A DNA stretch of 64,000 bases, from the NCBI RefSeq assembly GCF_026672425.1, contig NZ_JAPPRC010000003.1, positions 507,001-571,000 of the forward strand. Direction: 5' to 3'. Shown here one piece after another: positions 7,546 to 16,283 of the stretch. Positions within the stretch are counted from its first letter, which is position 1. Each line of letters opens with the position of its first letter. Under the pieces are notes generated by a model. It saw only the letters and a program-made list of their open reading frames with translations. It had not been told where the DNA came from and ran no database searches. The DNA comes from Pannonibacter sp. SL95 (lineage in GTDB: Bacteria; Pseudomonadota; Alphaproteobacteria; Rhizobiales; Stappiaceae). Both the position numbers and the translations under genes were made by a program.

Positions 7546-8492
7546 CGCGCCGGCTGCCGGTAGAGAAGCCAGAGGAACAGCGCCGAGCCCAGCACGCCCA
7601 GCACCGTGCCGACCGGGACCTCGTAGGGGTAGCGCACCGCGCGGCCAAGGATGTCGCAGGCCAGAACCAGCGCCGCGCCGCCGGCGGCGACCACGGGCAG
7701 GCTCTGGCGCAGGTTGTCGCCCATCAGCCGCGAGACGAGGTTGGGCACGACAAGGCCGACGAAGGGGATCATGCCCACCGTGACGACGACGAGCGCGGTG
7801 ACGATGGAGACGACGGCAAGGCCCAGATGCAGGACGCGTTCGGTGTTGAGCCCGAGGTTGGTCGCCGCGTCCCGGCCAAGGCCCAGGAGGACAAAGCGGT
7901 CGGCGTAGACATAGGCGAGGGCGGCAGCGGCCCCGGCGATCCAGAGCAGTTCGTAGCGACCGGCGATGACGCCGGAGAACTCGCCCGACATCAGCCAGGT
8001 GCCGATGTACTGCAAGAGGTCTGTCTGCCAGCCGATGAAGGTGACGGCGGCCTGCAGCACGCCGGCGAGGATCATGCCGACCAGCGGCACGAGCAGCACC
8101 TCGCGCGGGGGCAGGCGGCGGATGAGGCGCAGGAACAGGAAGGTGGTGGCAAGCGCGGCGGCACTGGCGACCAGCATCTTGACGAGGATTGGCGCGCCGG
8201 GGGCGAGCAGCGTGATGGCCAGAAGGCCGAGGGCCGCGCCCTCGCCGGTGCCGGTGGTGCCGGGCTCGACGAAGCGGTTGCGCACGATCTGCTGCAGGAT
8301 GACACCGGCGACGGCAAGCGCTGCGCCGGTGAGAAGCACGGCCAGGGTACGTGGCAGGCGCGAGACCCAGAAGATCAGCGCCGCCTGCGGATCATGCCCG
8401 ATCGCGGCCACATCGACGCTGGCCGCGCCGAGCGTGAGGCTCAGCGCGGACAAGGGGATGAGGGCGAGGGTCAGGAGAGCGGCGAGGCGCAT
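7542..8492 (-). CDS. Iron-siderophore ABC transporter permease (FecCD family, first)
   Basis: 316 residues with many transmembrane helices. RLPRTLAVLLTGAALAVAGVILQ near residues 43-65 is the conserved N-terminal FecCD region, and EPGTTGTGEGAALG follows as in BtuC-like permeases. It pairs with the next gene to form a heterodimeric channel. It sits 68 bases downstream of the binding-protein gene; that gap holds a short tandem repeat (GGCTGGGCGTT, about 8521-8543). Equivalent to FatD/YclN by position. Confidence 0.88.
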   Translation of the reverse strand: MRLAALLTLALIPLSALSLTLGAASVDVAAIGHDPQAALIFWVSRLPRTLAVLLTGAALAVAGVILQQIVRNRFVEPGTTGTGEGAALGLLAITLLAPGAPILVKMLVASAAALATTFLFLRLIRRLPPREVLLVPLVGMILAGVLQAAVTFIGWQTDLLQYIGTWLMSGEFSGVIAGRYELLWIAGAAAALAYVYADRFVLLGLGRDAATNLGLNTERVLHLGLAVVSIVTALVVVTVGMIPFVGLVVPNLVSRLMGDNLRQSLPVVAAGGAALVLACDILGRAVRYPYEVPVGTVLGVLGSALFLWLLYRQPAR

Positions 8493-8560
8493 GAGCGTCT
8501 GGAACCTGGAACCTGGCGTTTGCTGGGCGTTGGCTGGGCGTTGGCAGGGTCGCGGCGGGC

Positions 8561-9457
8561 TTACTTCGCCAGTGCAGCCTTCAGCTCGGCGAGCGTGCCC
8601 ATCAGCGAGGTGTAGCCACCGCCAGCGATGTAGATCGGCGCGGGCGACAGGTAGACGATCTGTTCGGCCTTGGCGGCCTTGGTGCCCTTGACCAGCGGGT
8701 TGTCAAGGGTGGCGGCCGCCGAGCCGGCTTCGCCGATGGCGGCGCCGCGGTCGATGACGAAGATCCAGTCCGGGTTGGTCTCGGCGATGAACTCGAAGGA
8801 GATCGCGTCGCCGTGGGTGTCGGTCTTCAGGCCTTCGCGGGCCTGCGGCAGGCCGAGGGCGGAGTGGATCCAGCCGAAGCGCGAGCCGGCGCCATAGGCG
8901 GAGAGCTTGGTGCCGTTGGTGAGCAGCACCAGCGCGGTGCCCTTGCCCTCGGCGGCCTTGGCGACGGCGGCCAGTTCCGCGTCGAGCGCCGCGGTCAGCT
9001 CGGCGGCCCTGGCTTCTTTGCCGAAGGCCTTGCCATAGGCGGTGAGGCGGGCCTTGGCTTCCGCGACCACGTCGCTGCCGATGGTCATGTCGATGACCGG
9101 GGCGATAGGCGCCAGCGCTTCGCCCTGGGTGGAGGAGCGACCGCCGATGACGATGAGGTCCGGAGAGAGGCCAGCGACGGCTTCCAGGTTGGGCTCGAAC
9201 AGGGTGCCGACCTTGGGGGCCTTGGCGGCGTCCTCGCCGAGATAGGGGACGTAGAGCTTGTCCGGCACGCCGGCGGGAACGATGCCAAGCGCGAGCAGGG
9301 TATCAATCGCGGCGATGTCGAAGACGGCGACCTTCTCCGGGGTGCTGGCCAGCGTGACCGGGCCCTTCGCGGTCTCGATCTCGACGGCGGAGGCGAGGGC
9401 AGGAGCGGCAAGGGCGATGGCGGACGCCACCGCAGCAAGGCGGGCAAGGCGAAGCAT
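8561..9457 (-). CDS. Siderophore-binding periplasmic protein (FatB/YclQ type)
   Basis: 298 residues. A signal peptide (1-22, ending PALAS) is followed by the two-lobed TroA-like fold of siderophore binding proteins. Visible features include VAVFDIAAIDTLLALGI (FatB-like start of lobe 1), DLIVIGGRSSTQ and PDWIFVIDRGAAIG. The D-I-A-A-I-D-T-L-L-A-L-G run and lack of a lipobox suggest the FatB/YclQ group (anguibactin, petrobactin and related ligands); the true ligand is unknown. First gene of the operon 9457-5837, with an upstream RirA-like box at 9565-9579. Confidence 0.85.
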   Translation of the reverse strand: MLRLARLAAVASAIALAAPALASAVEIETAKGPVTLASTPEKVAVFDIAAIDTLLALGIVPAGVPDKLYVPYLGEDAAKAPKVGTLFEPNLEAVAGLSPDLIVIGGRSSTQGEALAPIAPVIDMTIGSDVVAEAKARLTAYGKAFGKEARAAELTAALDAELAAVAKAAEGKGTALVLLTNGTKLSAYGAGSRFGWIHSALGLPQAREGLKTDTHGDAISFEFIAETNPDWIFVIDRGAAIGEAGSAAATLDNPLVKGTKAAKAEQIVYLSPAPIYIAGGGYTSLMGTLAELKAALAK

Positions 9458-9564
9458 GGGCAGACCTCGTGAGAATGAAACGGGAAATGGCGCGTGGCTG
9501 GCAGGGCTGGCTGGCGCGATGCCCGAGGTCTAGCGCCGGAGGGGGGCGAGGTCCAGAGAAAAGT

Positions 9565-9579
9565 TGAACGTTTTTGTCA
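9565..9579. promoter_or_regulatory. RirA-type iron box upstream of the siderophore ABC operon
   Basis: TGA-ACGTTTTTG-TCA lies 108 bases upstream of the binding-protein start, in the 175-base gap before the AraC-type gene. It matches TGA-N9-TCA, as at 5785 and 10745. All three iron-uptake transcription units in this island have one. Confidence 0.5.
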
Positions 9580-9632
9580 TGTATCTTTACGTTGCGTCGC
9601 CTTTGCCGCGTCGTGTCCGCAAAGTTTGGGCG

Positions 9633-10631
9633 TCAGCGATCCTGTACGGCACTGGGGGGTAGGCCGAAAGCGCGGCGGAAGGCGGTGGCGAAGTTGGCCG
9701 GGCTGTTGTAGCCGACCATGTAGGCGGCCTCCGCAACGCTGATGCCGTCCCGTTCCAGTGCCATCCGGGCGCGGTCAAGCTTGTGGGCGCGGATATGGTG
9801 GGCGAGCGAACAGCCATGCGCCTGCCGGATCAAGCGCTGCAGGCTCGTGGCACTCAGCCCGAGCGCGCGGGCCATGTCAGACGTGTTGATCGGTTCGGCG
9901 AGGTGGGTCTGCAGGTAGCTGTCGATGGCCTGAAGGCGCTGGCGCTCCCCGGCCTTGAGCGGCGGACGGGTTGCGGCTGTGGCCGGCTGGTCCGTCATCA
10001 CCTGCAGCAAGGCCTCCTCGATCAGGCCCAGCACGCGGCCTTTCAGATAGAGCTGGAACAGGAACGGCGGAAGGGTGGGCGGGGCAATGATCTGCTCGGC
10101 AAGCGAGAGGGCATGGGCTCCCGGTGTCCAGACCCGGCGTGCGAGGTGCTCGCGCATGAAGTGCCGGACCGGGTCAGCGTCGCTTGCAGCAAATCCGGAA
10201 TGCTGTTCCAGCCATCCTGCGGAAATTCCGATGGAAACCTTGCGAAGCCGGCAGCCGCGACGGGCCTGACGCAGGAATTTTTCCGGCTGCGTCATGGCAT
10301 AGATGGTGGCGACCGGTGCGCCGGGGCAACCGTCCGAATCCCGGCCTGGCACGGGAATGCGCATCGGACCGATCCAGGCCTCGACCTCGCCTTCGAGAAA
10401 CACAGAAATGGTGAGTCCGGGCGGGGCTTCGGCTTCCGTGTGCAGGTCGTGCAAGTCGACGGCATTGGAGTAATGCACCGACAAGCCCTCCTCGATGTCG
10501 AGAAAGCCGATCCGGCCACGCAGGATCTGGTCGCTCCGTTGCAGGGCGGGGGCAACCCAGGTCGTGTTGCGGCCCCCACCAGCCCGGTTGAGATCTGCCT
10601 TGGTCAGATAAGTCCCGGCGGATGAATGCAT
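9633..10631 (-). CDS. AraC-family transcriptional regulator (PchR-like)
   Basis: 332 residues. The C-terminal third has the two helix-turn-helix motifs of AraC proteins (INTSDMARALGLSATSLQRLI and ISVAEAAYMVGYNSPANFATAFRRAFG). The N-terminal part resembles PchR-type siderophore-sensing regulators, which activate receptor genes when the cognate ferric siderophore is inside the cell. It is divergent from receptor 2 (199-base spacer) and adjacent to the ABC operon, so both are likely targets. The start at 10631 was chosen over an upstream frame opening that looks non-coding. Confidence 0.85.
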   Translation of the reverse strand: MHSSAGTYLTKADLNRAGGGRNTTWVAPALQRSDQILRGRIGFLDIEEGLSVHYSNAVDLHDLHTEAEAPPGLTISVFLEGEVEAWIGPMRIPVPGRDSDGCPGAPVATIYAMTQPEKFLRQARRGCRLRKVSIGISAGWLEQHSGFAASDADPVRHFMREHLARRVWTPGAHALSLAEQIIAPPTLPPFLFQLYLKGRVLGLIEEALLQVMTDQPATAATRPPLKAGERQRLQAIDSYLQTHLAEPINTSDMARALGLSATSLQRLIRQAHGCSLAHHIRAHKLDRARMALERDGISVAEAAYMVGYNSPANFATAFRRAFGLPPSAVQDR

Positions 10632-10744
10632 ATTGGTTGCCTGCGGTGAGGATCGGAACCGTCGATCCGAATGCAAAGGATTTTGGATGGATCGCAAAGG
10701 CCGCGGCAATTGCCGCCATCGCCTGCGCTCCTGTATTCAATACC

Positions 10745-10759
10745 TGAATTCATTGGTCA
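10745..10759. promoter_or_regulatory. RirA-type iron box upstream of receptor 2
   Basis: TGA-ATTCATTGG-TCA lies 72 bases upstream of the receptor 2 start, in the divergent spacer with the AraC-type gene. It overlaps ATTCAATACCTGAAT (5-5-5 inverted repeat) and the TGAATTCA palindrome. Confidence 0.5.
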
Positions 10760-10830
10760 AGTTTTGCGAATGCCGTGTCTGGACCCGGGACTTCCGGTGC
10801 GATGCGGCCGCAACATGGAGAAACCCAACG

Positions 10831-12816
10831 ATGCACTGCGACAGCCGTCTGCTGACCCGACTGGCGGGATCGGCCAGCCTTCTTGTTTTTCTGGCGCAAG
10901 GTGCGCTGGCCCAGACGCCGGTGACACTGGACAAGGTCGTTGTGACCACGGCCGGCGCGAAGACGAAAGGTGAAGCGGACCAGAAAGCTGCGGCCGACGT
11001 GGAGATCAGCCGCGAGGAGATCCAGGCCACTCAGCCGCAGGACCTGAAGCAGCTGTTCTCGCAGACGCCGTCAGTCAATGTGGCGGGCGGCTCGGCCGCC
11101 TCGCAGAAGTTCTACGTGCATGGCATCGATGAATCCAAGCTGAACATCAAGGTCGACGGTGCACGGCAGAAGAACAACGTCTGGCACCACAATGGCAACA
11201 CGGGCATTGATCCGATCTTCCTGAAGTCGGTCTATCTGAACGAGGGCGTTGCACCTGCTGACTTCGGTCCGGGGTCGCTCGGCGGTTCGGTCCTGTTCCA
11301 GACCGTGAGCGCGCGGGATCTGCTGGAAGACGGCAAGACCCATGGCGGGTTTGTCAGCCTTGGCTATGACACCAATTCGAAAACCTTCAAGACGACGTCG
11401 TCCGGCTATGCCGCCATCAATGGCTTCGAGATGCTGGGTGGTCTGACCCGGCAGGAAGGTCAGGACTACACGACGGGAGCGGGCAAGCGCGAGACCGGCA
11501 CGGCGGCCGACATGTGGAACGGCCTTGGCAAGCTGGCCTATCAGAGTGCGGAGGGCCACCGGATCGAGGGGTCGGCAGAGTATTTCCGCGATGACGGCTT
11601 CCGCCGGTTGCGGACCAACATGGGGGCGGTCACGCCGCAGATGAACCAGAACCTCTATGAGCGGTTCACGGCGACGGCCAAGTACACCAAGGAGAATGCC
11701 GAGGGGCTGTTCGATCCGGAAGTGCTGTTCTACTACAATCAGAACAGCCTCAAGCGTCCGAACAAGTCCGGTTACACGCGCCCGTCCGGAGCCTTCAACT
11801 CCGACGTCCAGTCCATCGGCGGTCACGCCCAGAACCGCTTCAACTTCGATTTCGGCAGCATCACCGCCGGTGTCGATTTCTACCGCGATCATATCCACAT
11901 GGAGCGGTTCCACTTCCGCAACAACGTGTCGGAGACGATCTGGAACGTCGGTGCCTATACACAGGCGCGCGTCAGCCCGATTGAGAAGCTCGACATTTCT
12001 GCGGGTCTGCGGGCCGATTTCCAGTCCTACCGGGCGGTTGACGGACAAACCTTCGACAATGCCGGGGTGTCGCCAAATCTTGACGTCACCTACGAGCTGC
12101 TGCAGGGCCTGAAGCTTCATGGCGGTTACGGTTACGTCTTCTCGGGTCTGGAACAGGCGGAAACCGCCTTCTTCCATGCAGCCAATTACACCTATGCAAA
12201 GAATCTCAACCCGACCTACGCGCACAATGCCAAGGTTGGTCTTGATTACACCATCGGCGGGCTGAACCTCGGCGCGAAGCTGTTCTACATCAAGGTCGTC
12301 GATCCGGTGGACTACAACTTCACCACGCTGACCCGGATCAACGGTCAGGACCTGGTCTCGAAAGGCTTCGACCTGACGGCCCGCTATTCGGTGGCGAATG
12401 CATCGGTGTTTGCAGCCTTTACCCATGCGGAGATCGAGTATGGCAACCGCATCGCCCTGTCGGGGGACTACAACAACGGCGTTCCGGTTGGTGACACGCT
12501 GAGTGTCGGAGGCAGCTATCTCTTCACCGACTACAACATCGAAGTTGGCGCAAACGCGGATATCGCCTTCCAGTATAGCAACGATGATCTTGCCAAGAAC
12601 GGATACAACAATCCCATCAAGGGGTATCAGGTCGTTGACGTGTTTGCCCAGTGGAAGACGCAGCTGGCCAAGACCGATCTGACGCTGCGGGCTGAAGTGA
12701 ACAACCTGTTCGACGAGGAGTACTACAGCCGTGGCAGCTACAACGCCACGAGCCGTATTCCGCCGGTCTATTCACCGGGTCGCAGCTTCTATCTGAGTGC
12801 TTCGGCGAAGTTTTGA
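10831..12816 (+). CDS. TonB-dependent outer-membrane receptor 2 (iron siderophore or haem)
   Basis: 661 residues. A signal peptide (1-26, ending GALAQ) leads into a plug domain with KVDGARQKNN and DPIFLKSVYLNEGVAPADFG, then a beta-barrel with LNPTYAHNAKVGLDY (an NPNL-like segment seen in haem receptors) and a C-terminal Phe (SASAKF). The start at 10831 has GGAG ten bases upstream and begins the signal peptide; the open frame upstream is not coding. It is a paralogue of receptor 1 with the same plug landmarks. The genes for its energising complex follow on the same strand. Confidence 0.88.
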   Translation: MHCDSRLLTRLAGSASLLVFLAQGALAQTPVTLDKVVVTTAGAKTKGEADQKAAADVEISREEIQATQPQDLKQLFSQTPSVNVAGGSAASQKFYVHGIDESKLNIKVDGARQKNNVWHHNGNTGIDPIFLKSVYLNEGVAPADFGPGSLGGSVLFQTVSARDLLEDGKTHGGFVSLGYDTNSKTFKTTSSGYAAINGFEMLGGLTRQEGQDYTTGAGKRETGTAADMWNGLGKLAYQSAEGHRIEGSAEYFRDDGFRRLRTNMGAVTPQMNQNLYERFTATAKYTKENAEGLFDPEVLFYYNQNSLKRPNKSGYTRPSGAFNSDVQSIGGHAQNRFNFDFGSITAGVDFYRDHIHMERFHFRNNVSETIWNVGAYTQARVSPIEKLDISAGLRADFQSYRAVDGQTFDNAGVSPNLDVTYELLQGLKLHGGYGYVFSGLEQAETAFFHAANYTYAKNLNPTYAHNAKVGLDYTIGGLNLGAKLFYIKVVDPVDYNFTTLTRINGQDLVSKGFDLTARYSVANASVFAAFTHAEIEYGNRIALSGDYNNGVPVGDTLSVGGSYLFTDYNIEVGANADIAFQYSNDDLAKNGYNNPIKGYQVVDVFAQWKTQLAKTDLTLRAEVNNLFDEEYYSRGSYNATSRIPPVYSPGRSFYLSASAKF

Positions 12817-12843
12817 TCGCTGTGCGCACGTTGCCCGAAACGA

Positions 12844-12948
12844 GTCATCCCCGCCCCCGTGCGGGGATCCACCCCCTGCGCCTGTCCTTTCGGGGACGAG
12901 TGGCGCCCTGACAGGCCGGATAGATCCCCGCACAAGGCGGGGATGACC
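12844..12948. repeat. Inverted-repeat intergenic element (second repeat family)
   Basis: GTCATCCCCGCC...GCGGGGATCCACC (12844-12873) and TAGATCCCCGC...GCGGGGATGACC (12921-12948) are inverted copies separated by about 47 bases. Each arm can also fold on itself. The rest of 12817-13096 shows nothing else that I recognise. Confidence 0.65.
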
Positions 12949-13096
12949 GTTGGAGAGGGCTGATCGGAATGTGCCTTGGGTCGCCGGTGCTGCCAGGACG
13001 CTCGTCAGCTGGAGCCCGGATGACGACCGAGGATTTGTCAACGGTCTGAGGGACCGCATGTGGCCCGTTCGGGGCGCGCATATGAAGGAGAGGGAC

Positions 13097-13396
13097 ATGT
13101 TCAGATCCAGCGCCGAGGCGGTGACGCCGGCGGCTTCGAAATATCTGCAGCAGCTGTGCAAGCATTTCGCCCACAAGGTGACCTGTGAATGGACGCCGGA
13201 GACCGGCCGGGTCGATTTTCCCTTCGGTGATTGCCGGATGACCGCCGAGGGCGACCGTCTGACGATTGCTTGCGAAAGCGCCGAGGACGAGGGGTTGAAG
13301 CGGATGCAGGCCGTCATCGATGTGCATCTGGAAAAATTCGCCTGGCGGGAGGAGCTCAAGCTGACCTGGCAGACAGCCGCGCAGCAACTCGCCTGA
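13097..13396 (+). CDS. DUF2218 domain protein
   Basis: 99 residues. YLQQLCKHFAHKV and VDFPFGDCRMTAEGDRLTI followed by HLEKFAWREELKLTW are the typical DUF2218 landmarks. Small cytosolic proteins of this family sit in iron-siderophore loci; their biochemical role is not established. The start at 13097 has AAGGAG seven bases upstream and is preferred to the in-frame ATG at 13082. It lies between receptor 2 and exbB on the same strand, so it is probably part of an iron-regulated operon. Confidence 0.85.
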   Translation: MFRSSAEAVTPAASKYLQQLCKHFAHKVTCEWTPETGRVDFPFGDCRMTAEGDRLTIACESAEDEGLKRMQAVIDVHLEKFAWREELKLTWQTAAQQLA

Positions 13397-13511
13397 GGAA
13401 ACAGGGCACTTGCATGTTGCAGTGCGACGAATAAGCTGGCATTTGCACTCAAGTTTATCTGGTGGGTTTGCCACAACCAGCGCAAGCCGCGTCTTTTCCG
13501 GGATCTGATCC

Positions 13512-14234
13512 ATGTTCGCCGAGTTGCCCGTCCCGTTGCCCGAGTTCCTTTATCCCGTCGTTGACCTGATCAATCAGGGCGGCAGCGTGGTGGGGATCCA
13601 GGTGGTCATGTCCATCGTTGCGCTGGCACTGATCTTTGCAAAGATGCTGCAGTTTGCGATGGCTGGAGCCAGCCAGTTCGCGCCGGCGCGCAGGGCACTG
13701 GCCTCCTATCTGAACGGCGATCCGGCGGCGGCACTGGCGGCTGTTGCCGGCCGCAAGGGCATTCTCAGCCAGGTCATGGCCCTGCTGCTGAAGGCCCAGA
13801 CGCGGCCGGGCGGGGCGCGGCCGGACCTGCTGCGCGAGGACATCGAGCGCATCTGTCTGGGCAAGATCGCGACGCTGCGGTCCTGGCTGAGGCCGCTGGA
13901 CTTGATCGCCCAGACGGCTCCCTTGCTGGGGCTGTTCGGGACGGTGCTGGGCATGATCGAGGCGTTTCAGGCCATGCAGGGGGCAGGGGCTGCCGTGGAT
14001 CCGTCGGTGCTTGCCGGCGGCATCTGGGTGGCGCTGCTGACGACGGCCGTGGGTCTGGCCATTTCCATTCCCGTTTCTGCGGTGGTGAGCTGGTTCGATG
14101 GCCGGATCGAGCGGACGCAGCAGGAGATGGAAGCGGTTGTGACCGCGTTCTTCACCGGCGCGGCGGCTGAACGACCCGCCGTGTTGCCGGCCCATCTGGA
14201 TGTCATCCAGGGTGGATCCCGCCATGCGGTTTGA
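13512..14234 (+). CDS. exbB: ExbB-type energy-transducing proton channel
   Basis: 240 residues with three transmembrane regions. The MotA/TolQ/ExbB core covers the C-terminal half, including TAPLLGLFGTVLGMIEAF and GGIWVALLTTAVGLAISIP, which hold the conserved proton-path helices. With ExbD and TonB it uses the proton gradient to energise the TonB-dependent receptors encoded nearby. It overlaps the next gene by 11 bases, consistent with an exbB-exbD-exbD-tonB operon. Confidence 0.92.
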   Translation: MFAELPVPLPEFLYPVVDLINQGGSVVGIQVVMSIVALALIFAKMLQFAMAGASQFAPARRALASYLNGDPAAALAAVAGRKGILSQVMALLLKAQTRPGGARPDLLREDIERICLGKIATLRSWLRPLDLIAQTAPLLGLFGTVLGMIEAFQAMQGAGAAVDPSVLAGGIWVALLTTAVGLAISIPVSAVVSWFDGRIERTQQEMEAVVTAFFTGAAAERPAVLPAHLDVIQGGSRHAV

Positions 14235-14607
14235 GCCGAGGGTCAAGCGCAATCCGATCAGCCTGACGTCGCTGATCGACGTGATCTTTCTGCTGCTTCT
14301 GTACTTCATGCTGGCCTCGTCCTTCTCCCGCTATCACCAGCTGCCGGTGTCGAGTGCGGCGGCGGGCGCGGGGGCGGGGGCGCGGCCGGCGCTGCTGCGC
14401 CTGCATGGCGAGGGCAAGATGGACCTGAATGGCCAGCCGCTGGACAGCGCTGCGCTGGAGGCGGCGCTTGCGCCGTTCGCCAATGATCCGCTGAAGATCG
14501 TTGCCGTGTGGACCGGGCCGGGGGCTGCGGTGCAGGATTCGGTCGCGGTTCTGGCCGCCGCGCGCAAGGCGGGCGTCAAGGCCGTGCTGGTCAGTGGCCT
14601 GAACTGA
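14224..14607 (+). CDS. exbD: ExbD/TolR-family protein, copy 1
   Basis: 127 residues. A short cytoplasmic N-terminus, one transmembrane helix beginning TSLIDVIFLLLLYFML with the conserved proton-carrying Asp, and a periplasmic domain. The start at 14224 lies within the end of exbB; an in-frame ATG at 14200 was not used because it would deepen the overlap and has no better ribosome site. Partner of ExbB and TonB in the inner membrane. Confidence 0.9.
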   Translation: MRFEPRVKRNPISLTSLIDVIFLLLLYFMLASSFSRYHQLPVSSAAAGAGAGARPALLRLHGEGKMDLNGQPLDSAALEAALAPFANDPLKIVAVWTGPGAAVQDSVAVLAAARKAGVKAVLVSGLN

Positions 14608-14617
14608 GGAGCGGGCG

Positions 14618-15013
14618 ATGAAGTTCCGGACACCGCCGCGCCGTCAGATGACGGACAACACCATTCCGCTGATCAACATCGTGTTCCTGATGCTGATCTT
14701 CTTCCTGTTTGCAGGATCGGTCGCGCGTGACGACGCCCGGCGGATCACGCCGCCGGAGATGATCCAGGACGACGAGAACATCCGCTCGACGGGCGCGCTG
14801 ATCATCGCCAGCGAGCAGGAGCTGTATCTGGAAGACAAGCCGGTGACGCTGGAGGCGGCGATTGCGGCGCATCTGGCCAAGGGTGGCGGGCTGATGCGCG
14901 TTGCCGCCGAGGCAAAACTGCCCTCCGATCAGCTGGAGGCGGTGCTGTCCGCGCTGACGGCGGCCGGGATCAAGGACATCGTGCTGATCACGCGCAAGGG
15001 GCAGGCGCAATGA
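14618..15013 (+). CDS. exbD: ExbD/TolR-family protein, copy 2
   Basis: 131 residues with the same plan as copy 1, but its membrane helix reads TIPLINIVFLMLIFFLF: the conserved Asp of ExbD is Asn. That change would remove the proton-carrying carboxylate, so this copy may be a structural or regulatory partner in a mixed ExbD dimer. It starts 10 bases after copy 1, with AGGAGCGGGCG upstream, and overlaps tonB by 4 bases. Confidence 0.88.
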   Translation: MKFRTPPRRQMTDNTIPLINIVFLMLIFFLFAGSVARDDARRITPPEMIQDDENIRSTGALIIASEQELYLEDKPVTLEAAIAAHLAKGGGLMRVAAEAKLPSDQLEAVLSALTAAGIKDIVLITRKGQAQ

Positions 15014-15948
15014 AGGCCTGGCATTACATGGGAGCTGGGCTGATCTTGTCGCTGGCGGTCCATGCGACGGCGTCGGCCTATATGGTGCCGGACGAGGAGG
15101 CGCCCGAGATTGCAGCCTCCGCCGGTGGTGCCGTGGCCGTGGTCGGATCGCTGCAGGATCTGATCGAAGGTGCGGACGAGACCGTGATCGAGCCGGTCGA
15201 GACGCAGATGGAGACGGTGCAGCCGGTTGCTGCCCTGCAGCCGGTCGAGACTGTGACGGCGGCCGTGGTGTCGCCGGTGGCCGAGCTCGCGTCTGTCGCT
15301 CCGGTTGATCCGTTGCAGCCGATCGTGCCTTTGCTGGCGCCGCAGCAGACGCCGGTGGAGCCGCCGCCGGTGGAGGCGGTTGTGCAACCGGTGCTAGAAG
15401 CCCAGCCCCAGGAACCGGAAAAGCCGGTCGAGCCGGAACCGGCTCCGGTGATCACGGCGATGCCGGAGGTCAAGCCGGTAAAGCCCGAACCCCAGAAACC
15501 TGAGCCCCAGAAACCTGAGCCGAAAAAGCAGCCGGCCAAGAAGGTCGCCAAGGTCGAGAAGAAGGCCGGGGCCGAGATCAACAGCCAGCGCGGCGGCGAG
15601 GTCGTGACCAGCACGACGGTGCAGTCGAACGCCAACGGCACGGCGGACGGGTCCGGCGACGAGCAGGGCGAGGGCGCGCGTACCAACTACAAGGGCAAGG
15701 TCATTGCCAAGCTGCGCCGGGCCAAGCAGGCGCCACGCGATGGAGGGGCTGGAACGGCCACGGTGGAATTCACCGTCCAGCGCGATGGCACAGTGTCGGG
15801 GATCCGGCTTGTGCGCTCTGCCGGCAACGCTGCGCTGGACGAGGCTGCGGTGGCGATGGTGCGCCGGGCGTCGCCGATGCCGGCGTTTCCAGACGACATC
15901 CGCCAGGCGAGCCTGTCGTTCCGGGTGCCGGTGGAGTTCAAGAACTGA
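15010..15948 (+). CDS. tonB: TonB energy-transducing protein
   Basis: 312 residues: an N-terminal signal anchor (residues 7-24), a long Val/Glu/Pro-rich spacer with a KPEPQKPEPQKPEPKK segment spanning the periplasm, then a C-terminal TonB box-binding domain (about 225-312) with GTATVEFTVQRDGTVSGIRL and ALDEAAVAMVRRASPMPAFP. It would connect the ExbB-ExbD motor to the TonB boxes of the receptors encoded on both sides of the importer operon. It overlaps the second exbD by 4 bases. Confidence 0.92.
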   Translation: MKAWHYMGAGLILSLAVHATASAYMVPDEEAPEIAASAGGAVAVVGSLQDLIEGADETVIEPVETQMETVQPVAALQPVETVTAAVVSPVAELASVAPVDPLQPIVPLLAPQQTPVEPPPVEAVVQPVLEAQPQEPEKPVEPEPAPVITAMPEVKPVKPEPQKPEPQKPEPKKQPAKKVAKVEKKAGAEINSQRGGEVVTSTTVQSNANGTADGSGDEQGEGARTNYKGKVIAKLRRAKQAPRDGGAGTATVEFTVQRDGTVSGIRLVRSAGNAALDEAAVAMVRRASPMPAFPDDIRQASLSFRVPVEFKN

Positions 15949-16283
15949 CGATCCGGAGCAGGGCAGGAACGTCATTTCCGCGTGAGCGCGGACCGTGGTG
16001 GAAATTTCTTTCCGATCCTGCGTCAACAACGGAACTGGATGCCTCGTTCCATGCGGGTTGGCATGCGAAACATCCGGCAACAGAATGAACCGCTCCCGGG
16101 AAGAGTGGTTCGGTAAACAGGATGGAGCTCGGCGCCAAGTGCCGGTTCCTGCCAGACAATTCTTGGCGTTGGGAGGCGCCGGGCAGAGGTGAAACGCCAT
16201 GCGCATGCTCATGTGTTGCTGCTGATCCAGTCCGAACGGACGCGCGTTTCCTGAATTCCTGACCCGCAGAGCAAGTTCCTCCC
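15949..16283 (+). promoter_or_regulatory. Structured leader upstream of metNIQ
   Basis: This 335-base gap holds several strong foldable elements: GGATG (16037-16041)/CATCC (16071-16075) enclosing CATGC/GCATG; GAACCGCTC (16087-16095)/GAGTGGTTC (16103-16111), one G-U pair; and CGCCAAG (16133-16139)/CTTGGCG (16162-16168). CCGGCAAC at 16074-16081 is reminiscent of SAM-I riboswitches, but the remaining SAM-I or SAM-II landmarks were not found. It is a candidate 5' regulatory RNA for methionine uptake, class unassigned. Confidence 0.35.

Noticed and set aside
12844-12948. Terminator for receptor 2
   Set aside because: The arms can form hairpins but no T tract follows; the paired inverted layout fits an intergenic repeat better.
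15949-16283. Call of a SAM-I or SAM-II riboswitch upstream of metN
   Set aside because: Only a short CCGGCAAC match was found; the other conserved segments are not recognisable, so only a structured leader is reported.
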